NCBI GenBank assembly: GCA_017305815.1
Contig: JAFKJZ010000410.1
Coordinates: forward strand, 1 to 5,727
Source: Hyphomicrobiales bacterium
GTDB lineage: Bacteria; Pseudomonadota; Alphaproteobacteria; Rhizobiales; Kaistiaceae
Direction of reading: 5' to 3'
DNA length: 5,727 bases
Shown here: positions 5,331 through 5,727 of the stretch, piece by piece
Numbering within the stretch: position 1 is the stretch's first letter
How the letters are laid out: every line of letters starts with the position of its first letter
Translations under genes and position numbers: made by a program
The notes under the pieces: model-generated
Database searches by the model: none
What the model was told of the DNA's origin: nothing
The model's input: only the letters and a program-made list of their open reading frames with translations

Positions 5331-5361
5331 GCGGGCGCCGCGCACGGGCGCAAGCGCGGCC

Positions 5362-5727
5362 ATGCATCCACTGCTGCTTGCAGCGCTCGTCCTCTGCGTC
5401 ACGACCCCCCTCCACGCACAGGTCCTGTCCGACACGCCGCGGCTTTCGGGCAATACGCCGCCGACCGAGGCGGTGAAGGCAGTGCCGGTGCCGCCGATGG
5501 TGACCAACGACGTGCGGCAGATGCGCAACTATCCCGAGCAGCCGCCGGTGATTCCGCATGCGATCGAGGGATACCAGCTCACCCTGAACACCAATCGCTG
5601 CCTGAGCTGTCACGCGCGCCAGTTCACCACCGGGTCCGGTGCGCCGATGATCTCGGTGACGCACTTCATGGACCGCGACGGCCAGGTGCTGACCGACGTC
5701 ACGCCACGGCGCTATTTCTGCACGGCC
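5362..5727 (+). CDS. napB: NapB, diheme cytochrome c subunit of periplasmic nitrate reductase (partial)
   Basis: NapB passes electrons from the quinol-oxidising NapC to NapA in the periplasm. The 122 visible codons run off the window without a stop. Residues 1-19 form a Sec signal (MHPLLLAALVLCVTTPLHA, then Gln). The mature part shows NapB hallmarks: PPMVTNDVRQMRNYPEQPP (44-62), IPHAIEGYQ (64-72), the first c-type heme site CLSCH (80-84) and VTHFMDRDG (99-107). The window ends at YFCTA, where the second CxxCH should begin. His66 and His101 are likely distal heme ligands. The signal peptide lacks the usual basic N-terminal residues, and no ribosome-binding site precedes the ATG at 5362. The 197-bp gap after the napA remnant holds REP-like repeats, whereas nap genes are normally tightly spaced. 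Expression without an intact napA upstream is uncertain. Confidence 0.9.
   Translation, partial: MHPLLLAALVLCVTTPLHAQVLSDTPRLSGNTPPTEAVKAVPVPPMVTNDVRQMRNYPEQPPVIPHAIEGYQLTLNTNRCLSCHARQFTTGSGAPMISVTHFMDRDGQVLTDVTPRRYFCTA

Noticed and set aside
4816..5664. Long minus-strand open frame (282 codons) through napA and napB
   Set aside because: Most of it is antisense to clear napA and napB coding sequence. Only its last ~16 codons, next to a terminator, look genuine, and those are annotated as a truncated gene end.

Overview
This GC-rich window looks like the chromosome of an alphaproteobacterium, most likely Hyphomicrobiales (Rhizobiales). Four things point there: a bacterial NDUFS4-type complex I subunit, a two-domain cold-shock protein, tRNA genes with encoded CCA ends, and a repeat whose translation gives the VMAGL.PAIHD-like peptide common in intergenic repeats of that order. 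I cannot name the genus from this sequence.

Left part (1-2040). A tRNA-Glu gene with a good promoter lies on the minus strand, behind gloA (glyoxalase I, minus strand) and its strong terminator hairpin. A 328-bp divergent region follows. It holds a 9-bp-arm palindrome, two CGGATCCG palindromes and three ATGACGG repeats spaced exactly 30 bp. It separates gloA from a plus-strand pair: a tandem cold-shock-domain protein and, 5 bp downstream, a secreted DUF192 protein.

Middle part (2040-4740). On the minus strand, tRNA-Pro(TGG), the NDUFS4-like complex I subunit gene and tRNA-Arg(TCT) are packed so tightly that they are probably one transcript. Upstream on the same strand is a membrane-anchored GGDEF-EAL protein. 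Its phosphodiesterase residues are intact, but its GGDEF domain has lost a codon and the conserved Lys in the metal/phosphate loop and lacks the I-site. A 325-bp non-coding leader region lies in front of it.

Right part (4740-5727). An 11-bp-stem terminator and the last ~16 codons of an unidentified minus-strand gene abut, near 4860, the last ~100 codons of napA (periplasmic nitrate reductase) on the plus strand. Both genes lack their 5' parts, so this is a rearrangement or assembly junction. After the napA remnant come a REP-like inverted-repeat pair and then napB, which runs off the window. The nap operon is therefore broken here.

I see no complete new defence or mobile system, no CRISPR array and no insertion sequence. 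The most notable points are the junction at ~4860, the degenerate GGDEF domain and the tRNA-flanked complex I gene.
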